64,000 nt of DNA from GCA-016699835 sp964543905 (GTDB lineage: Bacteria > Planctomycetota > Phycisphaerae > Phycisphaerales > UBA1924): NCBI GenBank assembly GCA_964543905.1, contig CAZIZO010000004.1:1-64000 (forward strand). Direction: 5' to 3'. The position numbers were made by a program, and so were the translations under genes. Shown in pieces: positions 51,527-61,600 of the stretch; the stretch's first letter is position 1; each line of letters starts with the position of its first letter. The notes under the pieces were generated by a model, which had not been told where the DNA came from, did no database searches, and saw only the letters and a list, made by a program, of their open reading frames with translations.

Positions 51527-52513
51527 ATGAACACGAACTTTCGAACAGTTGTAGGTGCGGCGGCGCTCGCGTCGCTTGCAGGGACATCGCTCGCGCAACT
51601 CACCCCCGATCGGACGTACTACGGGATCAACCGCCCGGTGCCGATGAAGGTGAACGTGCCGGCGGACGCCAAGGGTGAAGCGAGCATCCACATCTATGTG
51701 CCCGGGCAGGACAAGGAGAATCGGAAGGCGGCGGTGCAGGCGGGCAACGTGGACCTGGCGGCGGTGTTTCCGGAGATGTGGAAGGACGCGGGTGAGCCCC
51801 GGCTGCTGTACGCGCAGTTGGTGGTGGGGGAGCAGAAGATCGGCGCGCCGGTGGTGCTGCAGCCGTTGACGCCGCCCGCGATGGCCAGGCCGGGCCCGAA
51901 CGGGATGCAATGGCAGCAGGGGCCGAAGACGATGTCGGGCCTGCGGGCGTACGTGGAGAAGCACGCGGTGCTGGAAACGACGATGGGGGAGATGCGGTTT
52001 GCGTTCCGCCCGGACCAGGCGCCGAACACGTGCTGGAACTTCATGGAACTGGTCAAGGGCGGGTATTACACGGACATTATTTTCCATCGCATCATGGGTC
52101 CGCGGGACGGGAAGCCGGGGTTCATGGCGCAGGTGGGCGATCCGACGGGCACGGGCATGGGCGGGCCTGGGTACAACATCGCGCTGGAGAACTCGAAGTT
52201 GCCGCACGATTTCGGCGTGCTGTCGATGGCGAGGACGAACGTTCCGGACACGGGCGGGTCGCAGGTGTTCATCTGCTTCAGCCGGGATGGAACGAGTTTC
52301 CTGGATGGGAACTACTGCTCGTTCGCGCAGATGGTCGCGGGGGCGGAGGTCCTGGAGAAGATCTCGAAGGTCGAGACGGTGGCGAGCGAGAGCGGGGAGC
52401 CCAGCAAGCCCAAGGACCCGCCCAAGATCATCTCGGCGAAGTTGGTGGACGCGCCGCCGTATGGCACGGCGAAGCCGGTGGGCAAGCCGGCGGACGCGCC
52501 GGCCGGGCGATGA
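51527..52513 (+). CDS. Exported cyclophilin-type peptidyl-prolyl isomerase
   Basis: From ATG 51527 the protein has 328 residues with a signal peptide (TVVGAAALASLAGTSLAQ). About 115 residues with beta strands (RTYYGINRPVPMKVNVPADA) precede the cyclophilin domain, which begins at about 145 (AVLETTMGEMRFAFRPDQAPNTCWNFMEL). It contains the active-site string FHRIMG, then FMAQVGDPTGTGMGGPGY, LSMARTNVPDTGGSQVFIC and the late FAQMVAGAEVLEKIS. It accelerates proline isomerisation during folding of exported proteins. A bidirectional terminator separates it from the converging protease gene. Confidence 0.93.
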   Translation: MNTNFRTVVGAAALASLAGTSLAQLTPDRTYYGINRPVPMKVNVPADAKGEASIHIYVPGQDKENRKAAVQAGNVDLAAVFPEMWKDAGEPRLLYAQLVVGEQKIGAPVVLQPLTPPAMARPGPNGMQWQQGPKTMSGLRAYVEKHAVLETTMGEMRFAFRPDQAPNTCWNFMELVKGGYYTDIIFHRIMGPRDGKPGFMAQVGDPTGTGMGGPGYNIALENSKLPHDFGVLSMARTNVPDTGGSQVFICFSRDGTSFLDGNYCSFAQMVAGAEVLEKISKVETVASESGEPSKPKDPPKIISAKLVDAPPYGTAKPVGKPADAPAGR

Positions 52514-52536
52514 ACGTCGCGTCCACGGAGCACGCG

Positions 52537-52565
52537 AGAGCCCACGGGTTGACCCCGTGGGCTCT
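52537..52565. terminator. Bidirectional intrinsic terminator between cyclophilin and protease genes
   Basis: AGAGCCCACGGG (52537-52548) pairs perfectly with CCCGTGGGCTCT (52554-52565) over a five-base loop. It lies 24 bases after the cyclophilin stop and 29 bases after the converging protease stop, so it can serve both. The T tract is weak on each side. Confidence 0.72.
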
Positions 52566-52593
52566 GTTCATGGTCTTTGGGCATGTGGGCGTG

Positions 52594-54147
52594 CTACTTG
52601 GAATCCCAGATGGGCTTGAGGTCGTCGGACATCTGCGAGCGGATGCCGTTGTCGTCGAGGATCTCGTCGGTGCTCTTGAGGAGTTCGTCGCGTCGGAAGA
52701 CGAGGGTCTCGGCGTCGTCGTCGGCCCACTCAAAGATGAGGTATTCATCGGTGCTGGCCTTGACCTTGGCGACGAGGTCCTTGAGGTTCTTGACGGGCTG
52801 CCCATTGAGTTTGGTGAGGATCGGGAAGAACTGGACCTCGTAGCCCTTCCCGATGCGGTGGGTGTGCATTTTGTAGGGTCCGGCGATCATCTGCTCGCCC
52901 TCGAAGGCGGGGGGATCGTCCATGCGTTGCAGGATGGGGCTGTTGCGAGCGGCAAGGTACTGGGCGTTGAGGTTGGTGTGCTCGCGCATGACGGGGGTAA
53001 AGGTGAGGGGCCCGAGGATGAAGTAGGAGGGGTAGGCGCCGTTGAGGGGCTTGAAGAGGAGGTCACGTTCGGACTTGACGGGGACCTGGACGTCCATCTT
53101 CTTGCCGTCGCGGAAGATGGTGAGGGCGACCTTGCCGTCCTTGGCGACCTTGGGGACCCAATAGCCGAAGCCGACGCGGACATTGGGCTTGAGGAGGGTC
53201 ATGCCGTCGTTGTCGATGGCGTGGGGCCCGACGGCGGTGATGATGTCCCACTGCTGGAGGGGTTGGTCGGGCTTGGCGTGCCGGACGCGGGTGATGACCA
53301 TGCCGGTGATGGATTTGTCGGCCTTGAGGCGGGCGCGGAGGGCGTCGTTCTCGAGGGTCTGCATGGAAGCGTGGAACTGGGGCTGCCCCTGGTACGTGCC
53401 ATCCTTGATGTCGTCGAGAAAGGCGCGGATCTCTTCCACGGGAATGAGGTAGCCGATGTTTTGTGCGGTGTCGATGCCGGAGAAGACGAGGCCGACGATC
53501 TTGTCGTTGACGCAGGCGGGCCCGCCGGAGTTGCCGTGGTTGAGGGCGGCATCGACCTGGATGCGAAGGCCCATGGCGCCCTCGCTGAACTCGGTGTATT
53601 CGATGCGGGAGACGATGCCCTTGGTGACGCTGAGGGCGTCGCCGCCGAGGGGATAGCCGTAGGCGACGACGGTGTTCCCGACCTCGGGGAGATCGTCGGA
53701 CATGGGGAGCGGAGGGTGGGAATCGAAGAAGGAAGGGTCTTCGAGTTCGATGACGGCGAGGTCAATGCCGGGCGCGGCGGCGACGACCTTGGCGGGGAGT
53801 TTGTCGCTGGTTCCGTCGGCCTGGACGAGGATGCGGTTGGCGTAGGAGATGACGTGGTTGTTGGTGAGGATGCGTTTGCCCTCGATCACGACGCCCGAGC
53901 CGGAGGCTTCCTGCGGTTGTCGCTTGGTCCATGGGCGCGCGAGGTCGGGCTCGCGGCTGGTGGTGAAGATTTTGACGAGGCTCTTGCGGAGTTCGCTGGA
54001 GGCGGCGATCTTCTCGCCGGTGGGTTGGGGCGAACTGCTGGGGGGCATGGCGTCGGGTTGTGCGAGGGCCGAGGGCAAAGTGAATGCGAGCGCGCCGGCA
54101 CAAACGCCGAGGAGGGACGCCCGGCGCAGACGAGAGAAGATCGACAT
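52594..54147 (-). CDS. Exported trypsin-like (S1C/Deg-type) serine protease
   Basis: This 517-residue protein has a signal peptide (LLGVCAGALAFTLPSALAQ). The protease domain (about 55-250) has the triad H98 (LTNNHVISY), D129 (GIDLAVIEL) and S207 (HGNSGGPA). A PDZ-like region follows (TGMVITRVRHAKPDQPLQQWDIITAVGP), then a further domain ending in FPILTKLNGQPVKNLKDLVAKV. This order matches the plant DEG9-like branch of Deg proteases rather than classical DegP. It probably degrades damaged envelope proteins. It forms a converging pair with the cyclophilin gene, both acting on exported proteins. Confidence 0.92.
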   Translation of the reverse strand: MSIFSRLRRASLLGVCAGALAFTLPSALAQPDAMPPSSSPQPTGEKIAASSELRKSLVKIFTTSREPDLARPWTKRQPQEASGSGVVIEGKRILTNNHVISYANRILVQADGTSDKLPAKVVAAAPGIDLAVIELEDPSFFDSHPPLPMSDDLPEVGNTVVAYGYPLGGDALSVTKGIVSRIEYTEFSEGAMGLRIQVDAALNHGNSGGPACVNDKIVGLVFSGIDTAQNIGYLIPVEEIRAFLDDIKDGTYQGQPQFHASMQTLENDALRARLKADKSITGMVITRVRHAKPDQPLQQWDIITAVGPHAIDNDGMTLLKPNVRVGFGYWVPKVAKDGKVALTIFRDGKKMDVQVPVKSERDLLFKPLNGAYPSYFILGPLTFTPVMREHTNLNAQYLAARNSPILQRMDDPPAFEGEQMIAGPYKMHTHRIGKGYEVQFFPILTKLNGQPVKNLKDLVAKVKASTDEYLIFEWADDDAETLVFRRDELLKSTDEILDDNGIRSQMSDDLKPIWDSK

Positions 54148-54329
54148 CCTGCGATTCCTTTCCAGAAGTGGAAGCGCAGTGTAGCGGGAGTGTTGGGGTG
54201 GGGCGTGTGAGGAAGGCGAGACCGCGTGCGCGGGTGCGATGACGCCGGCGCGGCGAGAAGGGCTGGTACGCGACGAGCGCGAGATGTGCTCGCGAGCGCG
54301 TCGGGTTTGGAGGCTGCGTGTCGGCTCGC

Positions 54330-55466
54330 TCAGCAGCCGGCGGCGTATCGCAGGAGGAAGTAGAGGAGATCGTCGATGGTGACGCCGCCGTCGGGCTGGG
54401 CGGTGCCGGTGCCGTCGTCGATGTCGGCGCGGATGTCGCCGTCGGCGAAGAGGGCGAGGAAGTAGAGGAGATCGTCGATGGTGACGCCGCCGTCGCGGGT
54501 GCCGGTGCCCGACCCGTCGTCGATGTCGGCGAGGCAGAATGGGGTGTTGTAGATGGCAAAGCCACCCATCTGCGGGGCGGCGATGGTCCCGCTCTGCACC
54601 CAGGTGTCGGAGGCGTTGAGGCGGTAACGGGTGATGCCACCCTGGAGATGGCTGCCGACGAAGAGTTCGGTGCCGTCGGGGCTGATGGCCACGTCGATGG
54701 GGCTGGGGGAGGGGATGCTGGGCTTGGTGACGAGGTCGGAGTTGCCGAGGATCGTGAAGCGGTAGACCCGATCGGTGTTGATGTCGGCGACGTAGAGTTC
54801 ACGAGCGGAGGGGCTGACGCAGAAGAAGTGGAGGTTCTGCGCGCCCGGGGGAGCGATGGGGGGGAGTTCGGTGACGCCCCCGCCCTCGTCGAGTCGGAAG
54901 CGGTAGATCTGGGAACCGGCGGCGGAGGCGTAGACGAAGAGGCCGTTGGGATGGACGGCCACGCCGCGATTTTGGCGGCTCTGGGCGAAGACGCCGTTGG
55001 GCGTGGGTGTGGCGTCCCCGTTGAAACGGAAGCGGAAGATGCCGTTGGTGATGGAGACGGCAAAGAGTTCGTTGGTGAGGGGGTTGAAGGCGAGTTCGTG
55101 GACGCCGATCATGCCCGGTGCGGTGAAGTTCTCTCGGAAGGTGGCGGTGACGCCGTCGGGCGAGAGGGAGAAGCGGGAGATGCTGCCGAGCCCGAGGACG
55201 TTGCCGTGGCGGTTGCCGATGTAGACGTCGTTGGCGGTTCGGAAGGCGACGCCGGCGGGGTCGAAGACTTCGGTGGTGGGGAGGTTGGCGAGGGGGGTGG
55301 CGGCGCCGCCGACGCTCGCGATGTCGAATCGAAGCACGGCTCGCCACGTGGACGGGTCGGCGGAACTTCCCGGCGGCGAGTTCGTCGCGATGAGTTGGAA
55401 GTTCTGGGCGATGACGAACGGGCTTGCGACGGCGAGCGCGGCAGCGGCGGTGAGGGCGCGGAACAT
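54330..55466 (-). CDS. Secreted beta-propeller protein with double Asp-rich Gly-Cys tail
   Basis: This 378-residue protein has a signal peptide (ALTAAAALAVASPFVIAQ). Residues about 40-310 form six or so blades with repeating phrases such as GVAVHPNGLFVYAS, FCVSPSARELYVAD and DVAISPDGTELFVG, a YVTN/NHL-like propeller. The last 68 residues are the two-copy tail (ADIDDGSGTGTRDGGVT and ADIDDGTGTAQPDGGVT, each followed by IDDLLYFL) ending AAGC. At DNA level the two tail copies share long identical stretches, suggesting recent duplication or conversion. Function unknown; display on the cell surface is likely. Confidence 0.87.
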   Translation of the reverse strand: MFRALTAAAALAVASPFVIAQNFQLIATNSPPGSSADPSTWRAVLRFDIASVGGAATPLANLPTTEVFDPAGVAFRTANDVYIGNRHGNVLGLGSISRFSLSPDGVTATFRENFTAPGMIGVHELAFNPLTNELFAVSITNGIFRFRFNGDATPTPNGVFAQSRQNRGVAVHPNGLFVYASAAGSQIYRFRLDEGGGVTELPPIAPPGAQNLHFFCVSPSARELYVADINTDRVYRFTILGNSDLVTKPSIPSPSPIDVAISPDGTELFVGSHLQGGITRYRLNASDTWVQSGTIAAPQMGGFAIYNTPFCLADIDDGSGTGTRDGGVTIDDLLYFLALFADGDIRADIDDGTGTAQPDGGVTIDDLLYFLLRYAAGC

Positions 55467-55670
55467 GGCGTAAATCCTCCTATCTCCGAAAGGATTTTAG
55501 TGCGAAATCAGGAGCAAAGCGAGGAGAACGCGAGGACGAATGCCGATGACGCGTCCGAAAATCGTGCGGCAGGTGTGACAAACGCCCCTGTTTCTCCAGG
55601 TTGATCCGGCACCCGCGGAGTTAGGGATCGGCCTTGCGCGACCTGCCACACCCAGCGAAGGGCATGAGGC

Positions 55671-56684
55671 CTATCGCGTGCGGCGCGACCAGGACCAGGC
55701 GAGCGAGTCGTCGAAGACCGTCACGCCCGCGGCGTCGAGGAGTCGTCGGGCGAGTTGGTCCATCGCGATCCGCTGCTTGCGGAGGATGATCTGTTGCTCG
55801 ATCATCGACTCGTCGCCCGAACGACGCGCGTAGGGAGAGGGCGAGCGTCCTTCGAGGAGGACGATGGCGTAGCCGCCGTCGAGCGCGATCGTGGGCGTGA
55901 TCGACTCGCCCGGCGCGAGGGACTGGAGCGCTTGTCGCAGGGCGACGGGGTAGGTGGCGTCTTCGAGGCTGAAGGGATCGAGGAGCCCGCCGCGCGGGGC
56001 CGAGGCGTCGAGGGAGTGCTGCATCGCGAGTTGGGCGAAGAGGACGGGGATGGAGCCGAACACATCTTTGAGTTGCGACCGGAGGTTGGAGGCTTCGCGC
56101 TCGGTGCGGACGACGATGATGCGCGTGTGGACGCGATCGGCGTATCGAGCGGCGAGGGCGGCCTCGATCTCGGCGTTGGAGACGCTGACCGCGTCGCGCA
56201 CGAGGCGACGCAGCGCGGCGTTTCGACGCAGCAGCGAGTCGAAGCGGGTGGGACCCAGGCCCCGACGCGTGCGGAGGTCTTCGAGCACGTCGGCGGCGGC
56301 GGTCGGCGAGATGCCGGCGTCCTGGGTCATCGATTGGACCAGCAGGGCCCGCTCGGCTTCGACTTCGGCGGACGTGATCCGAAGTCCTCCCGACGCGAGT
56401 TCTCGGGCGAGGAGGCGATCGAGGATCGCTTCTTCGAGGACGATCGCGCCCTGGGCTTCGCTGAGTGCCGCACGAAGGTCGTCCCAATCGACACGTTCTC
56501 CACCTGCGACCGCGATGGGTCGAGAGCGGGCGTCGGTGGACGGTTTGAGCGACGCGCTCTGACGTTCGACTTGCTCAAGCCCCTTGGAGTCGGAGAGGGG
56601 AATCGTGTGGAGCGCCGTGCTGGGTTTTTCGCATCCAAACAAAACAAGAACCAACAACGAGAACGCACAAGTTCGAGTCAACAT
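55671..56684 (-). CDS. PpiC/SurA-like peptidyl-prolyl isomerase lipoprotein
   Basis: This 337-residue protein has a lipoprotein signal (FSLLVLVLFGC, Cys18). An N-terminal helical chaperone-like part (about 60-180, with LEEAILDRLLARELASGGLRIT) resembles SurA_N. A degenerate parvulin domain follows (about 185-290: IIVVRTEREASNLRSQLKD, FAQLAMQHSLDASAPRGGLLDPF, LAPGESITPTIALDGGYAIVLLEGR). A C-terminal helix returns to the chaperone part. It would assist folding of outer-membrane or secreted proteins. Key parvulin active-site residues could not be matched with certainty, so activity may be chaperone-only. Confidence 0.82.
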   Translation of the reverse strand: MLTRTCAFSLLVLVLFGCEKPSTALHTIPLSDSKGLEQVERQSASLKPSTDARSRPIAVAGGERVDWDDLRAALSEAQGAIVLEEAILDRLLARELASGGLRITSAEVEAERALLVQSMTQDAGISPTAAADVLEDLRTRRGLGPTRFDSLLRRNAALRRLVRDAVSVSNAEIEAALAARYADRVHTRIIVVRTEREASNLRSQLKDVFGSIPVLFAQLAMQHSLDASAPRGGLLDPFSLEDATYPVALRQALQSLAPGESITPTIALDGGYAIVLLEGRSPSPYARRSGDESMIEQQIILRKQRIAMDQLARRLLDAAGVTVFDDSLAWSWSRRTR

Positions 56685-57039
56685 GGGGAGAGATTAGCGT
56701 CGGGAGGCATCACGGAGAGGTGAAGTTGTGGAGAGTTGAAGGGCAGGCGAGAATTTGGCAACCGGGAGGAAGCCCGGTGCGAAGGGCATGTATTGACAGG
56801 GGTACGGGCGTTGCCGTGCCCGGTTGAGGTCAGTCGTTCAAGGCGGTTTCTTGGATTTTGGGGCGGGTTGGCGGGCCGGAGTGCGGCTGACCTCTTCATG
56901 GGTTCTTAGAATTTCGTACGGAACGGCTGGTTTTGACGACGGAATGCTGGTATGCTCTCACTTCGCACTGCCCGTTCGGGATCACCAGTGCGGCAGGTCT
57001 TTGGACCGCGACAGCGCGGCACATCACGGAGGCACAGTC
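56685..57039. other. Gene-free divergent region of about 355 bases
   Basis: This is the gap between the PpiC-like lipoprotein gene and the pseudopilin gene at 57040. It becomes more AT-rich from about 56880 to 56960, the likely promoter area of the pseudopilin. TTGACG and TATGCT are both present there but only 12 bases apart, too close for a normal -35/-10 pair. A GGAGG ribosome-binding site lies at 57028-57032. Confidence 0.55.
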
Positions 57040-58107
57040 ATGGTCGGCCATAGAAGGGTTCGATCGGGTTTCACGCTCATCGAGTTGTTGGTCGTCATCG
57101 CGATCATCGCGTTGCTCATTGGCATCCTGTTGCCCGCGCTGGGCGAGGCGAGGAAGTCTGGGCGTCTGACGCTTTGCTTGTCGTCCATGAAGCAGTTGGG
57201 CACCTCGGTGCACTCGTACGCGGCCGACTATCAGGACAAACTGGCGTCGTTCACGGTGACGGCGGCGTCGGCGGATCGATTGACCTATCCGGACCTCCGG
57301 GCGCAGGCGGGCGGGATCGACACGGCCGGCGCGGCGGCGCAGGCGGTGGACATTATTCGTCGGCGCACGGGTGACGACGGGTTCCCGCAGATCGACGGCT
57401 GGATTCCCCACGTGCTGTACACGCACCTGGTGTTGCAGGATTACCTTGCCGCGCGCCTTCCGGAGAAGAGCGTGGTGTGCCCCGAGGATCGCATCCGCCT
57501 GCTCTGGCAGGACGTTCGCGGGTTCCGCGCGGGTTCGTACCCGGTGCCGCGTCAGGCGGATGGTCCTCCGCCGGAAGATCAGTGGCGTTGGAGTTACAGT
57601 TCGTCGTACGAGTTCGTGCCGGCGTCCTACTCCCCCGACAATCACGCGGACACGGTGGGGCAGGCGGGCACGCACTATCAGTATCTCGTGCCGGGCACTC
57701 CGAACTTCCTGGGCAAGCGGAAGTTGAGCGAAGTGGCGTTCCCCTCGGGCAAGATCCACATGATGGATTCGGCGTCGCGTCACTTCGGCAAGAAGAGCAT
57801 CTACTACGCGTACTCAAACAGCCGCGTGCCGCTCCTCTCGTTTGACTCGTCGGTCAACGTGAAGGGCACGGGCACGCCGGTGTTCAACTCGGGCGCGAAT
57901 CGTTACGAGGGTTCACCCGCCAACCCCGGCGCCAACCCGCGTCAGGTTCCGCAGAGCAACTTCTACTTCACCTACACGTACGAGCCGGACACGCGGGTCG
58001 AGCCTGGCACGCGCAACGGCGCGGCCACGGAGTCGGTCATCGGGTACTACCGCTGGACCCGTCAGGGTCTCCGTGGCGTGGACTTCGGCGGCGCCGAGGT
58101 CAAGTAA
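57040..58107 (+). CDS. Pseudopilin (DUF1559-like, prepilin N-methylation motif)
   Basis: This 355-residue protein starts at ATG 57040, eight bases after a GGAGG site. The leader MVGHRRVRSG is followed by FTLIELLVVIAIIALLIGILLPAL, so cleavage leaves Phe+1 and Glu+5. The large soluble part includes CLSSMKQLGTSVHSYAADY and VVCPEDRI, and the closing GLRGVDFGG matches the pseudopilin at 15086. It is monocistronic, with its own promoter region and a strong terminator, consistent with an abundant structural pilin. The export partner may be the GspL-M-C-D system at the left edge. Confidence 0.92.
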   Translation: MVGHRRVRSGFTLIELLVVIAIIALLIGILLPALGEARKSGRLTLCLSSMKQLGTSVHSYAADYQDKLASFTVTAASADRLTYPDLRAQAGGIDTAGAAAQAVDIIRRRTGDDGFPQIDGWIPHVLYTHLVLQDYLAARLPEKSVVCPEDRIRLLWQDVRGFRAGSYPVPRQADGPPPEDQWRWSYSSSYEFVPASYSPDNHADTVGQAGTHYQYLVPGTPNFLGKRKLSEVAFPSGKIHMMDSASRHFGKKSIYYAYSNSRVPLLSFDSSVNVKGTGTPVFNSGANRYEGSPANPGANPRQVPQSNFYFTYTYEPDTRVEPGTRNGAATESVIGYYRWTRQGLRGVDFGGAEVK

Positions 58108-58129
58108 CTCGACATCCAGTTGAAGTCGA

Positions 58130-58163
58130 AGCGGACCCGTCCTGTGCGGGTCCGCTTTTTTTT
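58130..58163 (+). terminator. Strong intrinsic terminator after the pseudopilin
   Basis: AGCGGACCCG (58130-58139) pairs with CGGGTCCGCT (58147-58156) around a seven-base loop and runs into eight or nine T residues. It lies 22 bases after the stop of the 57040 gene. Confidence 0.92.
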
Positions 58164-58188
58164 CGTGCGGCACGTCAAGGACACGCGA

Positions 58189-58566
58189 TCACGTCCAGAT
58201 GGGCGGAACCTGGCCGGAGGTGGCGCGAATGGTGGAGCGAATGCCGCCTCGGCCTTTCCAATCGGTGCGGACGAGGAGCCACGCTGGATTCATGCACGCG
58301 GCGAGGTGGTCACGGATGGTGTTGGTGACGGCTTCGTAGAAGATGCCCTCGGTGCGGAAGGACTGGTAGTAGAGTTTGAGGCTCTTGAGTTCGACGCACC
58401 GCCCGCCCTGGCTTGCGGGGCGGGGCTCAAAGATGATCGTGACGGTGCCGAAGTCCGGATGCCCGGTCTTGGGGCAGAGCGAGGTGAACTCGTCGGCGAT
58501 GTGCTCGATGACAAATGGGGTGTCGGAGGGGGTTGCGAAGGTTTCGAGGAGGGACGGGTTGGGCAT
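58189..58566 (-). CDS. queF: NADPH-dependent 7-cyano-7-deazaguanine reductase QueF
   Basis: This 125-residue short-form (unimodular) QueF starts at ATG 58566. The nucleophilic cysteine is C31 in SLCPKTGHPDFG, with the proton donor D38 in the same stretch. The NADPH-binding segment reads VELKSLKLYYQSFR. It reduces preQ0 to preQ1 in queuosine synthesis. No other que genes are in the window. The start at 58605 would add 13 Arg/Pro-rich residues and is less likely. It lies 109 bases after the stop-side of the surface protein gene on its right. Confidence 0.93.
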   Translation of the reverse strand: MPNPSLLETFATPSDTPFVIEHIADEFTSLCPKTGHPDFGTVTIIFEPRPASQGGRCVELKSLKLYYQSFRTEGIFYEAVTNTIRDHLAACMNPAWLLVRTDWKGRGGIRSTIRATSGQVPPIWT

Positions 58567-58674
58567 GGGAGATGGTAGAGCGGGCGCGGCGCGCGGTCGG
58601 CGCACGGAAGCGACGGGCGAGATGAGGCGACCCGGGTCGCACCCGTGTCGGGAGGAGATCGGGAGCGATGGTCT

Positions 58675-61600
58675 TCAGCACCCGCCGGTGTATCGATCGA
58701 GGTAGTAGAGGAGGTCGTCGATGGTGACGCCGCCGTCGGGGGTGCCGGTGTTGCTGCCGTCGTCGAGGTCGGCGCGGAGGAGGCCGAGGGTGTAGGCGTC
58801 GATGTAGAAGAGGAGGTCATCGACGGTGACGCCGCAGTCGGGGGTGCCGGTGGCGGAGCCATCGTCGAGGTCGGCGGGGCAACCGGAGAGGAGAAGTTCG
58901 ACGCGATCGGGGTGGTAGAGGAGGGCGACGTTGTTGGGGAGGTTGACGGTGTGGAAGGAGCCAACGACGGCGTCGGCGCGGATGAGGGTGAGCGTGTCGC
59001 ACGCGGAGGGTCGGAAGGCATTGACGAAGGAGACGTCGAGGGTGCCGTCGAGCACGATGGTGCGGGCGACGTCGATGGAGTCGAAGGCATTGGCGGAAGT
59101 GCCGGCGATCTCGACGTGCATTCCCGCGAAGGTGCCGATGATGAGGTCGCCGCCGAAGGTCATGCGACCCGGGCTGTTGCCCGGGCGGAGGTCGCCTTCC
59201 ATAAAGACGGTGCCCGTGCCCGGGAAGGAGCCGGAGCCGGAGAGGGCGCCGAGGAAGACGCTGGCGGAGCCGGCGCTGGTGCGGAGGATGCCGTTGTTGA
59301 CGACGTCGTCCACGAAGGTGGCGTCGGAAGCGCCGGAGATGGTGATGGTGCCGGTGGGGCGGTTGTCGAGGTCGCCGAAGAGGTCGGAGATGCCGAAGGA
59401 AAGGGCGACGGCGCCGAAGTTGGTGAGCCCGGCGTTGAAGCGGAGGGAGGCGTCGCGGGCGTAGATGAGGCCGGTGCTGATGGCGTTGGTGATCGGGCTT
59501 GAGAACTCGAGGGAGCCGGAGATGACCTCGAGAAGACCGGCGTTGGAGGCGGGCGAGGTGGAGGCGAAGAGGATGGATTGATCCTGGGCGATGCGGACGC
59601 TCCCGGCGGAGGAGTTGGAGAAGGAAGAGGCGATGGTGCCGGAGCCGGTGAGGATGGCGTTGTTGGTGAGGGTGCTGTTGACGATGCGAGCGCCGGGGGC
59701 GAGGTGGAGACGACCGGCGTTGGTGAGGGGGGCGATGAGGTAGAGGACGCCACCGTCCACGGTGAGCGCGGCGCCGCTGGCAACGGAACCGCCGATGAGG
59801 GGCATGACCATCTCGCGGGCGAGTCGGACCTCGCCCTGGTTGACGACCAGGGGCCCGTTGCTGAACGGGGAGCCGGCGAGGGTGAGGCGTCCGGGCCCGG
59901 CTTTGATGAGCGTGGAGGAGTTGAAGGGGGAGAAGTTGGTGCAGAGGACGTCGCCGAAGCAGTCGATGGTGGAAGCGGAGAAGGTGCCGAAGGGACGATC
60001 GATGGTGCAGGCGGCGTCGACGCTGAGGGTGCCCCCGTTGAGGTAGAGGCCCGCGCCGGGCTGACCGAGGGCGGAGTCTTCGTAGATGCTGAGGGTGCCG
60101 GCGTCGACGCGGGTGAAGGCTTGCGAGTTTCGGCCGCGGAGGGAGACGATCCCGGGCGAGGCCTTGATGAGCCCACCTGGGCCGGAAAGGACGGCATCGC
60201 AGAATCCGCTGTTGAAGAGGTAGGTGCCAGCGCCGATGGAGCCGAGTCCGATGATGTGTCCGCGGAGTTCACCGGCGTTGAGGGTGACCTGAGAGACGCT
60301 CTCGTTCTGGGTGATGAACTGTCCGGCGTTGATGACGACGCTGCTGGTGGGGGCGAGGCGATTGGCGCCGGAGAGGCGAAGGACGCCGGCGTTGAGCGTG
60401 GTGGTGCCGCGATAGGTGTTGGGGCCGGAGAGGGTGAGGGTTCCGGTGCCGACCTTGGTGAGGTGCCCGATGGAAGCGGGTTGATCGGCGATGATGCCGC
60501 TGAAGGTGGTGCTGGCGTTGTTGGCGCCGACGCTGAGGGTGGAGGAGAGGAGGCCGATGGTGCCGTCGCCCTCGATGGAGCCGACGGTATCGGGGAAGTT
60601 GACGAACTGGAGGATGCCCGGGCTGCGGACGGAGACGGGGGAGGCATCCGGGAGCGCGTCGGCGGCATTGATGGAAAGCGTGCCACCGGAAACGATGGTG
60701 GAGCCGGCGTAGGAGTGTCCGGAGGAAAAGACGACGGCATTGAGGGCGGCGTTGGCCTTGGTGAGCCCGCCCGGGCCGGCGAATCGAACGCGGACGATCC
60801 CGGATTCGATGTTGAAGGCGTTGGCGATGAGGGTGCCGGAGGAGCCGATGGGCCCCAGATCGCTCCCGGACATATTGACGGCCAGGACGGTCTCGGTGAA
60901 GCCCTGGAGGTTGAGGACGCCCGTGCCGCTGACGGTGAGGATGGACGAGTTGGCGAGGCGTTCGTCGGCGTCGAGGCGGAGGGTGCCCGCGGAGACGGTG
61001 GTGGTGCCGGTGTAGGTGTTGGCCCCCGCGAGGGCCTGGGTGTGGGAGCCAAGTTTGGTGACGTTTCCGGTGCCGGAGATGATGCCGTTGAATGGATAGG
61101 TGGCGGAGTCGGGACCGGCGTTGATGGTGAGGGTTCCGGATCCCAGGTCGAGGGAGGCTCCGGTGGGGCCGGAGAGGGAGTAGATGGTGTGAGCGGGGGA
61201 GGACAAGGCGACCGAGCCGGTGGAGCCGATGAAGAGCGGGCTGTTGGGGGAGAGCCCGTTGGAAGAGGCGGAGAGGAGGCCCTGGTTGACGCTGGTGGTC
61301 CCGGAGAAGGTGTTGGTGCCGGCGAGGGAGAGGGAAGCGGAGCCGTTCTTGATGAGGCCGCCGGATCCGGAGAAACTGGCGAGGGCACTGACGGCGGCGT
61401 TGGAGGCGTTGATGGTGAGGGTGGCGTTGAGTTGGATGCTTGGGCCGTTGAAGGCGAGCCCGCCATTGGTCGCGGACCAGATTTGGCTGGCGGCGACGAG
61501 GAGAGGGGCGTTGATGGTCTGCGTCTGGGCGTCTTGGTTGATGATCCCGCCGGAGCGGATGGTGAGCGCGGAGGACCCGCCGACGACGAAGGCGCCGGCG

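Noticed and set aside
56932..56955. TTGACG and TATGCT as a promoter for the 57040 pseudopilin
   Set aside because: The spacing is only 12 bases, too short for a sigma-70 promoter.
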